Positions 1-12,100 of a stretch of DNA of 64,000 nucleotides are shown here, in pieces. The stretch comes from Motacilla alba alba (lineage: Eukaryota > Chordata > Aves > Passeriformes > Motacillidae): contig NW_024037374.1 in the NCBI RefSeq assembly GCF_015832195.1, forward strand, positions 2,480,001 through 2,544,000. Reading direction: 5' to 3'. The translations under genes were made by a program, and so were the position numbers. Positions within the stretch are counted from its first letter, which is position 1, and each line of letters begins with the position of its first letter. Below the pieces are notes generated by a model. The model did not search any database. It was given only the letters and a program-made list of their open reading frames with translations, and had not been told where the DNA came from.

Positions 1-352
1 AGAAGTAAATGTAGTCTTCCTTGTTCTGACCTTTCTACCTTTTCAATGCAAATATGACAAATGAACCCTTGGAAGAACTCCCATTCCTTGTCTTCAATTG
101 GTTTCAGAGCAGAGGAGGCCCACAACTGTCTTATGTTCCTCAAAGCTATTTGTCAGTTTCTATATTCTTCATTATAAACCCAGCTAACCAAATATTATGT
201 TGACAAGCAATCAATTATTAGTTAACTACTAACTCTTAACTTCATCAAGGCCTACCTATTTGTTTTAATTAGCTTCAACAAAGCTTATCTCTAACTAAAA
301 TCTTAGCTCCTCAAAAATCTCTAAATTCTTTAAAGTTTATGTTTCACTCACA
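1..352 (-). mobile_element. Part of LTR-like insertion within ERV pol (left arm)
   Basis: Mirror of 44469-44820, the first half of a 642-bp LTR-like insert that interrupts pol between RNase H and integrase. The rest lies outside the window. Because both arms contain it, the insertion is older than the inverted duplication. Confidence 0.6.
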
Positions 353-391
353 GGTTGCCTCCCTACCCTGGTAGCGATGTCTTTCCGCTCT

Positions 392-1249
392 TCAGCAGCC
401 CAATTTGTCTTTCCCTCTAGGCTGCCAGTTAGCCACTTTCCACCTCTCCAGCCATCCCCACAGAGCACTGGCTACCATCCATGAGTCAGTGCAGAGGCAG
501 AGCTTTGGCCACTTCTCTCTTTCAGCAATGTCCAGGGCCAGCTGTATAGCTTTGAGCTCCACAAATTGGCTCGATCCACCTTCTCCTTCGATAGCTTGTG
601 CAACCTGTCGTCTGGGGCTCCATACGGCTGCTTTCCACTTCCGATTCATTCCAACGATGCGACAGGACCCATCAGTGAAAAGAGCATAGCGTGTTTCCTC
701 TGGGGGCAGTTGGTTATATGGAGGAGCTTCTTCAGCCCGTGTCACTGGTTCTTGTTCTTCGTCTGTGACACCAAAATTTTCACCTTCGGGCCAATTTGTA
801 ATTACCTCCAAAATCCCAGGGCGATTCAGTTTACCTATACGGGCGCGCTGTGTGATAAGAGCAATCCACTTGCTCCATGTAGCACTGGTGGCATGGTGGG
901 TGGAAGGAACCTTCCCTTTGAACATCCACCCCAGCACCGGTAGTCGGGGTGCCAGGAGGAGTTGTGCTTCAATACCAATCACTTCTGAGGCCGCTTGGAC
1001 TCCTTCATAGGCAGCCAAGATCTCTTTCTCTATTGGAGTGTAGTTAGCTTCAGACCCTCTGTAGCTTCGACTCCAGAATCCCAGTGGTCGACCCCGAGTC
1101 TCCCCAGGCACCTTCTGCCAAAGACTCCAAGACAGACCATGGTTCCCGGCTGCAGAGTAGAGCATGTTTCTCACCTCTGGTCCTGTCCTGACCGGGCCAA
1201 GGGCTACTGTATGAGCAATCTCCTGCTTGATCTGGACAAAGGCTTGTTG
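392..1249 (-). pseudogene. ERV pol fragment: RT connection and RNase H (left arm)
   Basis: Open frame on the minus strand directly following, in the same frame, the protease-RT segment after one TAG stop. It would degrade the RNA strand of RNA:DNA hybrids during reverse transcription. The RNase H signature is visible as FTDGS, then an ELKA-type glutamate, then a CTDS aspartate, in the expected order. The frame ends at a stop after a frame slip near 410, and an LTR insertion lies just beyond. Identical in layout to 43572-44429. Dead as a gene: frame broken on both sides. Confidence 0.85.
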
Positions 1250-2479
1250 CTACTCAGGGCCCCAGTGGAAATTGTTCTTCTTCCGGGTGACCAGGTAAAG
1301 AGGGCTCACAATCTGACTGTACTCGGGAACGTGCATTCTCCAAAAGCCTATGGCACCTAGGAAAGCTTGTGCCTCCTTCTTATTGGTCGGTGGAGATATA
1401 GCTGTGATCTTGTTGATAACATCCATAGGAATCTGACGCCGACCATCTTGCCACTTTACTCCTAGGAACTGAATCTCAGGAGCTGGTCCCTTTACTTTGC
1501 TCTTTTTGATGGCAAAACCAGCTCCCAGGAGGATTTGGATGATTTCCTCTCCTTTCTCAAACACTTCTGCAGCTGTGTTCCCCCATTCAATGATGTCATC
1601 AATATCCTGTAGATGTTCTGGAGCCTCACCCTTTTCTAGTGCACTCTGGATCAGTCCATGGCAGATAGTAGGACTGTGCTTCCACCCCTGGGGCAGTCGG
1701 TTCCAGGTGTACTGCACGCCACTCCACGTGAAAGCAAACTGAGGCCTGCATTCTGCTGCCAGAGGAATGGAGAAAAATGCATTGGCAATATCGATAGTGG
1801 CACACCACTTCGCTGCCTTGGACTCCAGCTCGTACTGGAGCTCTAATATGTCTGGCACGGCAGCACTCAGTGGTGGAGTCACTTCATTCAATGCACGGTA
1901 GTCCACCGTCAATCTCCATTCTCCTTCAGATTTACGCACAGGCCAAATAGGGCTATTAAAGGGTGAGTGGGTCTTGCTGACCACCCCTTGGCTCTCCAGC
2001 TCTCGGATCATCTTATGGATGGCAATCACAGCATCTCCAGTGGTTCTATACTGTCGATGATGCACTGTGGAAGTGGCAATTGGTATGTGTTGCTCTTCTC
2101 CCTTTAGAAGTCCTACTGTACATGGATTCTCAGACAGTCCAGGCAAGGTGTTCAATTGCTGGACACCCTCTGTCGCTACAGCTGCTATCCCAAATGCCCA
2201 CCTGAGTCCTTTTGGGTCTTTGAAATACCCACTTCGGAGATAATCTATGCCCAAAATACATGGGGCCTCTGGGCCAGTCACAATAGGGTGTTTCTTCCAC
2301 TCATTTCCCGTCAGGCTCACATCAGCTTCCACCAAAGTGAAATCCTGTGATCCCCCTGTCACACCAGCAATAGAAACGGATTCTGTCCCCACATATCTTG
2401 ATGGGATTAATGTGCACTGGGCACCAGTGTCAACTAAAGCTTTATACTCTTGTGGTTCTGATGTGCCAGGCCAACGAAT
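1250..2479 (-). pseudogene. ERV protease - reverse transcriptase fragment (left arm)
   Basis: Open frame on the minus strand. The upstream end has the aspartic protease active-site motif LVDTGAQ, followed by a GIDYL segment. The RT domain shows NSPIWPV, the motif A aspartate in ATIDIANAFF, LPQGWKHSP and a motif C of DIDDI, and further on the FLG motif. The frame ends at a TAG (1250-1252) between RT and RNase H that is also present in the right arm. The RT style is closest to avian ERVL-like (class III) elements in my judgement, which is an inference from motif wording only. Confidence 0.85.
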
Positions 2480-2539
2480 TCACATAGTCTAGAAAACACG
2501 ATTTTCCCTAGCCTCTACTTGGCTAGAGGCAGGGCCCCT

Positions 2540-4631
2540 CTAAGCCTGGCTATCTTTCTTTTCTTGGACGTATGTCTTGGAAGTTTCTTTAAGGGGATCG
2601 GACATGTTATCATCATCATATCTGGTAGTTTGGCTATGGGCAACTGGAGCTGCTTTCCTTCTGGTGGGACTTCTTCTCTGAGCTCTGTCTTCCTTCAATT
2701 CACGCACCCGTTGGGTTAGAGTAGCAGTAGATCTTCTATCTCATCTCTTCATGTTTTTTTTTGCAATTACGCAGGAAGAACCACAGCTCAGTTTGTGGGG
2801 TGTATCTTCTCTCTCTATCTGGGGAACGTTTGTGTTGGGTACTAGAACCTCTGATCTGCACTGCCGAGATTTGGAGAAGGTCTTCTTTAATCTCCTCTTT
2901 GAGCTTTTTATGATTCTTCTTTATTTTGTCTTCTAACTTCTGCAGACGTGTCTCCACCGCTGCGATTTTGGCATGTGTTGGGCTATGTACAGCATCTGCA
3001 TATGCTCGCAGCTTCCTTGCCATATCAAGCACAGTCTCATCCCTGTCATCCCGTTTCATTATGGCTAAAGCAGAAGCATATTCATGTGGCTCAAGTCGTA
3101 TGAGTTTTCGCCACATCACAGATGTGCATGGTATCAAGTTTGGATTCTTAGTTGTTATGTTATTTGAGAAGATAATCTCTGCCACTGCCATTTCTCTCAG
3201 GCGTTGGATTTCTTGTTCTATAGTCTTTTACTGGGTTTGTTGTATATAGAGATCATCTGCACACAGGTACTTTTGTGCAACACTATCCAAGACCCATGCC
3301 CAGAGGCTGTGAGGGTCAGCCCCCCTCATTATTTCTTGGTCGATGACAGGATTATGTGACAGGGATCTCAAATGCTTCGCCTTAGTGCTATCTAGAATTG
3401 TAGCCTCGCCTGCAGCATCCTAAAGACGGACTAGCCAGCTAATTATGGATTCATCAGATCGTCGGGTGTAATTTTTTTTTAGGCTATGGAGGTCCTTCAG
3501 GGAAAAGGACTCAATATTGGCTTCCGACCTTGCGCCTGTTGCTCTGACTCTTGATTTTATGTCAGGAGGTGTTGAAGGTTCTTCTTCTGCATCATTATCA
3601 TCATTCACTGGTCGATCGGTCTTGTCTGTGCACTTTCCACTTCTAGTGCCAGTAGCAACAGCTATTGGTTGAGGCTTATTGTTTGGTTTAGCTGCTGGCT
3701 TAGGCTTACTGTCTGATTTAGCTGCTGGCTTTGAGCCTGAGGTGTTGGCTGCAGCCTGAGTGACTGGGATAGCTGTTGATTTATCTCCCTAGCCCGCTGC
3801 CTCTGTCTGCTGCCCTAGAGTATCCAGCAGTGTGCGATAAGCATATGCCAGGGCCCAGCTCACTGCAATGAGCTTTTTCTCCTGAGGGTCATCATGGTAC
3901 TTCTCTCTCAGGTATTTCCCCACCTCAGCTGGGTTCTGAATTTGTTCATGGGGAAAGTCCCACACTACAGGGACAGAGAATTCCTTCAGGATTTGGCCCA
4001 TATGCTCCCATTTCCCACCCCACTCAGGATTTTCCATGCCTGGGTCTACTCCTGGGTCAGGGGTCTCATCAGCCCCTCTAGAAATCTCAGCCCTCATTCT
4101 AGAGGAGCTGCTAACTGTATAGAGGAAGCTTACCAGATTAAACAGCAGAAAGATGGTCTCTTTAACATTCAGGGGAAACTGAACATTCTCCAACAGGGAG
4201 GTAACTGATTCAGAGGAGAAGAAGGAAAGCAAAGGCTGAAAAGCCTCATCCCCTGCTCCTCCTCTGACAAACTGGGTGCATAACCATAGCCATGAACCAT
4301 TCATCCCTGGAACAGACCCAAGCACTTCTCTAAACTTCTTACAGGTCAATACAACCAAGCCCAGCAGGATAGCTATTCTGGTCACAGCCCCTCTGCTGTA
4401 AAAACTACGTATTAGGGACAATACCAGAGCTATTTCTGGATGAGAAAATAAACCTAGGGTCCATAGAGGTATTAAGATCTCAAAAAACCCAAGGGACCAG
4501 AAATGCATGCAAGCCTCCACCCCAAGAGACATTATGAATCCAAAAACCACGGCTATTAACTGCTTTAAACCAACACAGAGTAATGGCAACCAAAATACAA
4601 TTAGGACAGGGTTTTTTCCACTCTCTCTCAT
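2540..4631 (-). pseudogene. ERV gag remnant (left arm)
   Basis: Mirror of 40190-42281. It is read on the minus strand from an ATG next to the primer-binding site. The frame is interrupted by three in-frame stops (3789-3791, 3420-3422, 3228-3230) and then shifts frame near an A-run (T-run on this strand) around 2754-2762. The N-terminal 180 residues are strongly hydrophobic with several membrane-like stretches. Later parts contain a Lys/Pro/Ala-rich linker and a charged coiled-coil-like region. It differs from the right arm at single positions, for example a Gln for Glu change near 3890. Confidence 0.7.
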
Positions 4632-4649
4632 GCACCATGTTGGGCACCA
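4632..4649 (-). promoter_or_regulatory. ERV primer-binding site (left arm)
   Basis: On the minus strand, just inside the 5' LTR, reads TGGTGCCCAACGTGGTGC. This resembles the site primed by tRNA-Lys in class II retroviruses, with two differences from the form I know. It fixes the LTR boundary and element orientation. Confidence 0.7.
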
Positions 4650-4654
4650 AATTT

Positions 4655-5321
4655 TGTCCTGGTTTAGGGCAAATTTAGGAGAAAACCACAAAAAGGGGGC
4701 CCCTCCAGAAAGCAAACCCACACGGCCCCTCCCCACAACTGTTTCAGAAAGGATTCGTCAGAGACAAGTGGAAAGAACCTGTTTATTTTACAGGCACAGC
4801 ACCCCCCAGCACACAGAATGAACAATACTGGATGACAACACTCTTTCACCACTCTGGGTAAGGATGACAAATTCAGAAAGTCTCTCTTGGGAGTGGTCGC
4901 TCTGTTGTCGGTCCCTCTGGCGCTGGGGATGGCTGCTGCAGGCCACAAGGTGCAAACTCTCGGTGTTTCCCAGGTCCCAGTCTGGAACAAGTTCAAGTCG
5001 TTTCAAAAAAGGGAAAGGAAAAACAGTCCAGGGAAAAATTTGGACTGCTTAGCTAAAATAACTAATGAGCTAAAGCAAAAAGCAAGAGCAAAGCAGGAGC
5101 AAAGCAGGAGCAAGAGCAAAGTGAAAGCAAAGCAAAAAGCAAAAGCCGCACTATGCACTGCCCCGTCTCTGTGTCTGCCAGCCGTGGGGGAGCAGGCTGA
5201 TAACAAAACCAGAACAAAACATTCGCTCTTCAGAGCCAGTCTTGAAGGCACAGAACATAATATCCAGCATAAACAGAGCACACAAATGGGGATACAAGCA
5301 TCATAATGTCACCCTAGGACA
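4655..5321 (-). mobile_element. ERV 5' LTR (left arm)
   Basis: Minus-strand LTR of 667 bp with terminal inverted repeat TGTCCT...AGGACA. It contains an AATAAA signal (mirror of 40034-40039) and a purine/pyrimidine simple repeat (AGCAAAGCAGG-like units, about 5067-5143) that is lacking in the 3' LTR of the right arm. It is followed by the primer-binding site. Confidence 0.85.
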
Positions 5322-5579
5322 AGCTCCTTCTTAAGAGCTTTGCCTTCAAGGGCAGGAACATCTTTTCCTGGCTGGCAACTGGAATTCCAGCCCCTGGGAG
5401 TGTGTGCCATGGATCCCAGAGGGGCATTCCCCAGGCTCCCAGGGCGCTGCTCCTGCCGTGCCTCCCAAGGAGCTGAGCAGGGCCAGGGGACAAGGTCCAG
5501 CAGCTGTGTTCCTTCTGCAGTGCCACAAGGGCCCCTGGCTCCATGAGTTTCCGCACTGCCAGCAGCAGTTCATTGGTTC

Positions 5580-5945
5580 CCATGATGCCCTGCTGTGTCA
5601 CCATGGATATTTAGTGTCATGAAGTTCTGCAGTGTCACAATAGCCTCCCTGGCTCCATGAGCTTCCGCAGGGTCACAATGGCCTCCTTGGATGGGCAGTG
5701 TCACCATGGACCATTGGCTCCATGCAGCCCCGCTGGGTCACCATGGACTCCTTGGTTCCAGGAGGTTCTGGGGGTGTCTCCATGGTCTCATTGGATCCAC
5801 AGTGTCACAATGGACCACTGGAACCACGTGGCCCTGCTGTGTCACCATGGCCCCTTGGTTCCATGGGACCCCAGGGTCACAATTGACTCCTGGCTTCCAC
5901 GTCACCCCCTCAGTGTCAAAATGACCCCTTTGTTCCATGAGGAAC
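5580..5945 (+). repeat. 37-bp minisatellite, about 10 units
   Basis: Degenerate tandem units of about 37 bp built on GTGTCACAATGG plus CCTTGGTTCCATGAGGCC. The same family recurs in ten other arrays in this window. The unit is not a multiple of three, so open frames across it are incidental. Confidence 0.85.
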
Positions 5946-6699
5946 CCGAAAGTTTTGTGGAAACATTGAGCAAATCCTTTTTATCAGACCTGGGAACATC
6001 TGTTTGCATTCCAGAGAGAGGTTCAAGGTGAGGATGGCACCAGCAGCTTCCATCTGCAACAGAGATCCAGGGAAACAACAGGGACAGAGAATTCAGCTGC
6101 AAGACTCAGAGAATTCTGCTGCCAGAGATCATTTCTGTTCACACTGTTCCTTGCAGAAAGGTGACACCATTCCAGGCAGCCTGGACTGAGCAGGTGGCTC
6201 CTGAGTGGGCTTTGTTGTTCAGGAAACCTGCTCAGGCTTTTCCATGCCTTCCTTCCCAACAGGAAAACTTCTCCTGGGCCTGTGTGCAGGCAGAGCCCTG
6301 AGGAGAGCAGGTGGCACACGGTGCAATGGGCTGGGCCATGGAGCTGCAGAGCTCAGGGGACAAGGTTCTGCTGCAGGGCACAGGGATGTCAGTGCCAGCT
6401 GGGCCATGTCAGACATGGTGAGGCTGGGGGTGAGGAGCAGCTTGTCCAAACAGGGCCAGCCCTCAAGGGTCTTATTCTTCTCCATGACCAGACCTCCTAA
6501 GGAGACACTCAGCATCAAGATCACCTGGGGAATGCTTCTATCAGCTCTTCTCTGAACTGGAAAACAAAAAAATATTGCCTTGATTAAACATTTAAAAGTG
6601 CACTTTTATGAGGTACACTTGAAAATCTTCCTCTTTAACTGAACTCCAAACAGCTGCACAAGCTCTGGACACTTGGAAAACAATTGGAGGAAAAAGAAG
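5946..6699. other. No gene recognised
   Basis: Unique-looking sequence, GC-moderate, with only short frames on both strands. I see no splice-bounded coding exon, RNA gene or repeat family here, except that it is mirrored in the right arm. Confidence 0.5.
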
Positions 6700-7095
6700 A
6701 GCCCCCGTGGGATTTCTGTATTTTAATGGTCCCCAAGGTGGATTTGGGGCTGAGTCCTGCGTCCTCAGGCACTGAGAGAAGGCTGAAGAAGCTGCTCAAG
6801 GAATCAGAAGCAAAACTCCAAGTCCCTTGGAGCATCACGGGGCCCCACTGAGGGCAGGGAGTGCCAAAGGCTCCCCAGGGACTGCTGAGAGCAGATCCTT
6901 GAGGCCAGGATTGCAGGGAGCCCAAGGCTCTGAGCAGGGAACTGCAAGGCTGAGCAAGGCCTGGGCTGGCTGGGGGAAGCAGAAAGGCCAAGCCCTGAGC
7001 CCAGCCTGGGACAGCAGGGCCTGTCCCTCACGGGTGCCTCGGGGCTGTTTGTGGGGCAGTGGGATGTGAGGGGCAGCAAGGAAAAATGCCATAAA
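6700..7095. repeat. Degenerate OR-flank repeat
   Basis: Contains the block around GGGGCCCCACTGAGGGCAGG and GCTCCCCAGGGACTGCTGAG, related to the ~160-bp repeats at 11060-12100 and 48565-49760. The relation is by eye (shared CCCCACTGAG and CTCCCCAGGGACT segments followed by CAGATCCTTGAGGCCA). No coding content. Confidence 0.55.
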
Positions 7096-7104
7096 CCTGT
7101 GTGG

Positions 7105-7730
7105 CACTCCAGATCCTCATGGAACCAAGGGGCCAGTGTGACACTGTGGGGCCTCATGGAAACAAGAGGCCACTGTGAGCCTGCAGGGCTGCAACACCCC
7201 AGAACACCGAAATGCTGGGGATAACCAAAGGTTCCTTGACTTGGGTTTGGTGCACAGGAGAAACACCAACCAGATATTCTCAACATAGGCAGGGACCATT
7301 GTGACACATCAAGGACCTGTTGGAACAAGGAAACCATTGCTGACAGTACTGAAACTCGTGGAACCAAGGGGCCATTGTGACAGTGCAGATCCAGGGACAC
7401 CATGGTGACCATGGAACCTAGTGGAATCAAGGAGACCATTGTGACACTCTGGTGCCTCATGGAATCAGGAGAACCATTGTGAAACTCAGGACCTCTATGG
7501 AACCAAGGGTCAAGGATGAAGCTGTGGGGCCCATAGAGACAAGGAGCCATTGTGACACAGCAGGGCCGCGTGGAGCTGAGGGGCCATGGTGACATTGCAA
7601 GGCCCCATGGCAGCACGCGGCCATTGTGACACTGCAGAAGCAAGGAGAACATTGTGACACTCCAGGGCCTCATGGAACCAAGGAGACCATTGTGACACTG
7701 TGGGGTCCCATAATACCACATGAACATGGA
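7105..7730 (-). repeat. 37-bp minisatellite, about 17 units
   Basis: Same unit as 5580-5945 but in the opposite orientation (CCATTGTGACAC... GGAACCAAGG). Runs directly into the 189-bp satellite at about 7731. The longest open frame here (minus strand, 307 codons reaching into flanking DNA) is a read-through of this repeat, not a gene. Confidence 0.85.
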
Positions 7731-9175
7731 ACAGGTCTGGCTGGCTGGGCCCCCTGGGGATCACCTGTCAGGCTCAGCTGACATTGGCATGTTGAGGGCT
7801 GCTTCTCATCTGCCCCTGAAGCACTGGGGCTCTAGGTTTTCCTTCCTATGGGAGAGAACTGTCCGTCTCCTCCAGAGGCCCATGGCAAAAACTGGGTTTC
7901 CTCCTCCAAATTTCCTTTTATGCAAAGATTGTTCCCAGATGAAATCTGCCAGGAGAGACAGATCTGTTTGCCGTGGCCACCCAGGGGCCACCTCTCATCT
8001 GCCTATGAAACACTGGGACCATGTGCTTTTCTCCTTTATGGGAAAAAACCTTCCATCTCGTCCAGGCACCCATGGCCAAAACTGAGCATCTGCCTCTAGA
8101 ATTCCCTATATCCAAAGATAGTTCCCAGACAAAAGCTGCCAGGACTGACAAGTCTGGCTCGCTTTGGCTTCCTGAGGGCTGGCACTCATGTGCCTCTAAA
8201 ACCCTGGGCTTCTGTGCTTTCCTTCCTAATGAAAAGAACTCTCCTTCCTGTCCAAGCGCCAACAGCCAAAACTGAGATTCCACCTCCAAAATGCCCTGTG
8301 TCCAAGGATAGCCCCTAGACAAAAGGTGCCAGGAGAGACAGGTCTGGCTGGATTGACCTAAGGGTGGCCACCTCTCATCTTTTTCCAGAACAATTGGACT
8401 TCGCATTTTGCCTTCTTATGGGGAAAAAAACCATCCACCTTGACCAGGTGCCCAAGGCCAAAACTGGGATTCCACCTCCAAAACTCTGTACATCCAAGGA
8501 TTGCTCCCAAGTGAAAGGTGCCAGGATAGAAAGGTCTGGCTGCCCTTGGCCTCTTGGGAGCTTCCTCTCACCTGCTTTCCAAACACTGGGGCTTTTGCTT
8601 TCCTTCCAATGGAGAGAACCATCCTTCTTCTCAAGGTGTCTGTGGTCAAAATTGAGATTCCTCCTCCCAAATTCCATATATTCAAGGATTCCTCCATGAC
8701 AAAATCTGCCAAGACAAACAAGCCTGCTGGCTTGTCCTCCCAGGAGCCACCTCTCTCCTTTTCTGCCTTTGAAACACTTGGCCTCCGTGATTTCCTTTCT
8801 ATGGGAAGAAACTGCCCTTCTTCTCTACGCAGAAATGGCCAAAATTGAGATTCCACCTCCCAAATTCTCTATATCCAAGGGTTGCTTTCAGATAAAAGCT
8901 AGCAGGATGGAGAGATCTGGCTGGCCTAGGCCTCTGGTGGCTGCCTTTTATCTGGCCTGGAAACACCGGTGTTCTGTGCTTTCCTTCCTATGGAAAAGAA
9001 CTGTGCTTCTCCCCCTATGGTGTCCATGTCTCAAATTGGGATTCCACCTCTACAATTCTGTATATCCAAGGCTTGCTTCCAGGCACAATCTGCCAGGACC
9101 AACAAGTCTGGCTGGCCTTGGCCTTGGGTGACTGCCCCTGCAACACTGGGGTTCAGTTCTTTCCTTCCCATGAAG
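7731..9175 (+). repeat. 189-bp satellite, about 7.5 units
   Basis: Tandem units marked by CTTCCTATGG(A/G)A...GAACTGTCC at 7846, 8034, 8222, 8413, 8603, 8796, 8984 and a decayed form at 9166. The spacings are 182-193 bp. Each unit also contains CCAAAATTGGGATTCC, then CCAGGA-AGACAAGTCTGGCTGG, then CACTGGG. Units are diverged from one another, so this is an old array or one without recent homogenisation. Confidence 0.9.
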
Positions 9176-9440
9176 ATCACTGGGACACTGTGGGAACCTC
9201 ATGGAACCAAGGGGATCATTGTGGCACCACTGGAGCCCATGGAACCAAGGGGCCATGGTGACACAGCAGGGCTGCATGGAACCCAGAGACCATGATGACT
9301 CTGTGGGGCCTGATGGAACCATGGAGACCATTGTGACCCTTCAAGGCCTCGTGTCACCAAGGGGGCATTATGACACCTCAGGGCCTCCTGGAAGCAAGGG
9401 ACCCTTGGGATACTGTGGGGCCCCATGGAACCGAGGGAAC
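9176..9440 (-). repeat. 37-bp minisatellite, about 7 units
   Basis: GGAACCAAGG...CCATTGTGACAC orientation, sandwiched between two stretches of the 189-bp satellite. Supports a composite higher-order repeat in which the minisatellite always precedes the satellite in this orientation. Confidence 0.85.
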
Positions 9441-9885
9441 ATGGAACAGGTCTGTCTGGCTTGGCCTCCCAGGGGCCCCCTGACAGGTCTGGCTGATCTG
9501 GGGATGTCAAGGGCTGCCTCTCATCAGCTCCTGGAGTACTGGGTCTCTGTGCTTTCCTTGCTGTGGAAGAGTCTATCTTCATCTTCCATCTTTTCAGGTG
9601 CCCATTGCCAAAATTGGTACTCTCCAAAAAAATTTCCTATATGCGAGGGTATCTCTCAGAACAAAACCTGCCAGCTGTGGCTGGCATTTTCCTCTGGTGA
9701 TCTTGTCTCATCTGCCCTGGAAACACTGGAGCCCTGTTCGTTCATTCCTATGGAAAAGAACCGACCTTCATGTCCAGGGGCCATGGCCAAATTTAAAACT
9801 TGGTTCCCTAATTCCATATATCCAAGGATTGCTCCCAGACAAAAAGTAGCCAGGACAGACAGGTGAGGCTGGCCCTGGTCATTTT
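9441..9885 (+). repeat. 189-bp satellite, about 2.3 units
   Basis: Two further satellite units (TGTGGAAGAG near 9550 and CTATGGAAAAGAACC near 9745, 195 bp apart), more diverged than 7731-9175. Confidence 0.8.
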
Positions 9886-10011
9886 CTTAGACTATGAGCT
9901 GAATGTTTTCATTTGAAAACACCTTGGAGAGGGCTCCGAGATCTCCCAAGGAGGGCTTTTGAGGACTCAGCTACATGACCACTACATATGGACAAAGGAG
10001 CTCTGTGCTGT

Positions 10012-11009
10012 TGTGGTGGTTTTGCATCACAGAAGTGATGTCCTAAGAGAAGCTGCTAGCAGTTTCTACCGTGTGTGACAAAGAAACCAATCAGTATTTG
10101 CATTGAAAATTGACAATCTGTTAAACCACAACAGGAAACTGTACACGGCTCTGTTAATGACAAAAAAGCCTGGGGAGGGTCTCCTTCCCTTCTGGCTGGC
10201 AAAGAGGTAACAAGGCTGACCAGGTCCCTGTCTCAGCCAGGGCCGGCCAAGTGGCTCCTGCCGTGAGGCCTGGCCCCTTCCCAGGGAGCCTGCCAGGCCC
10301 CATCTCTTTTTCCCTATAACACATTGAAAAGTATGGGGAGATGACTTGTTCAGCAATGGCCTCCATGCTTAAGTAAGCAAATGTGGAAGTAGCTGTGATC
10401 CCCTGAAAAGTTTGCACATTGAAAACCAAAAGAGTGATGAGACCCTGTGCCCTCAGGGAGAGAAGAAGATCTCTGTCCCCAGAGATGAAGATGATTTCAG
10501 AAATAGATGAAGAGAACCTTGGCTCTTAAACAGCTCATCTTTAAACTAATACCCCATCAGTTGACATGGCCCATTAACACAGCTGTGGGAAAAGCTGTGA
10601 AAAAATAGGAGGGACTTCATGACTGCAGATTTCCTGGGCAGCTACTATTCATGGGAATTAAGAGCCCCAAGATGACTGTTTTCTTAAGGAGAAGTCTCCC
10701 TGGCATGAAGGAGAGACTCCTCTCCCAAAGTGAACTGAAGAAAGAGGTGGTAAACTGACTGAAAGTTTCAGGTTTTGTCTGTTTACATTGTCAGGAAGAA
10801 AGAAAAGGCTATAGGGAGATACAAGTGTTCTGAAAGTTTTGTTCAGATTCTTATTACTCATTCTTTAGTTACTGTTAATAAACTTTTCTTGAAACCCTTT
10901 TAGGTTTTAGGCCTACTTTGCCTTTCTCCTCATCCTATCTCACAGCAGGAAATGAGTAAGTATATTCCAGGGAATGCCCTGGTAATTAGCCAACACTGAA
11001 CCCACCACA
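10012..11009 (+). mobile_element. Solo LTR, ~1 kb (left arm)
   Basis: 998-bp element bounded by TGTGGTGG...CCCACCACA inverted termini. An AATAAA signal at about 10877, near the 3' end, sets the sense direction as plus. No internal retroviral genes are attached, so a solo LTR is the simplest call. I see no clear target-site duplication. The same LTR family is present at 33812-34809 (the mirror) and, in a heavily C-depleted form, at 21467-22360. Confidence 0.75.
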
Positions 11010-11059
11010 ATAATTGATTCATTGGCCAAGAAATCTCAAATTGGTGAACCAAAACCACT

Positions 11060-12100
11060 ACAGAAAATTTCCTGATGAACTGCATGAGAGCAGAGGGAAA
11101 TCAAGGCAGAGCCATGGTTTGTCAGGACTTGCTTGATCCTAATGAGCCCTGTGGAGCTTTTAGAGCTCAGCCCTTGAACTTCAGGGCCTGAGAGGAGATT
11201 GCACAAACCTTTCCAGGAGTCAAAGTCAGAGGAAACACCCAAAGTTTCTCAAAGCATTAATGAGTCCCACTGAGGTCCATCCTCAACACATTTTCCTCAT
11301 GGACTCGTTGAAGAAGAGAACTGGAGGCCAGGATGGCACAAAAAACCTTGTCAGAGACTTAGTGTAGGAATGAAAATCATTAAAAATACCTAAAAGTATC
11401 CATAAATCCATAAAGTACCTTAAAAATATTGAGTATCTCAAAGTAGTAATGAGCCCCACTGAGTGTCAGTACAAAGCTCTCAAGGGACTCGTTAAAGCAG
11501 ATAATTGGGGCCATGATTGCACAAACCTCTCCCAGAGTCTGTATCAAAAGAGAGACACCAAGTACCTGAAAATAACTGAAGTACATTGAAGCATTAATGA
11601 GCCCCACTGAGTGTTGTTACTGACAAAGCCTCTCCAGAGACTAATTACAGCAGATCATTGGAGGCCATGATTGCACAAACCTCTCAGAAACTCCAAGGCA
11701 AAAGCCAAACCCAAAGTCCTTTGAAAAGCCTGCAGTCCCTGGGAGCATGAAGGAGCCCCAGGGCCATTGCTGAGCAAGGCTCCCCAGGGACTCCTTCCAG
11801 CAGATCCTTGAGGCCACTGGCATGTGGGCTAGGGGGGATGCTGAGGGCAGGACAAGGGGCTGCCAGTGGCCAGCCTGGCTGGGGCTGTGCCAGGAGGCCC
11901 CAGTGGCTCAGGACAAGGTGTCTCCTGCCAGCCCTTGGTGGCACAGAGCCTGCTGTGCCCCAGGGCACCAAGCCTTGGCTTCTCTTTGTCCCCACCTGTC
12001 ATCACTGCCTGCAGTTCTCTGCTCTGCCTGGGGCCTGGGGACACTTTCTCAGTGCTGTCCCTCCCTGGGACCCATTAAAAGTGCAAGAAACTTTGGAGTG
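11060..12100. repeat. Degenerate ~150-190-bp tandem repeats flanking the OR gene
   Basis: Units marked by TTAATGAG(T/C)CCCACTGAG at about 11260, 11448, 11603 and a decayed form near 11752. Each is followed by a GGGACTC(G/A)TTAA or GGGACTCCTT block, then GGCCATGATTGCACAAACCT. Homologous to 48565-49760 and more distantly to 6700-7095 and 60940-61320. The function, if any, is unknown. Confidence 0.7.

Noticed and set aside
6804..7727. 307-codon open frame on the minus strand (mirror 37094-38017 plus) rich in SQWPL/SMGP-like repeats
   Set aside because: It is read-through of the 37-bp minisatellite. The unit is not a multiple of three and all frames give similar low-stop text.
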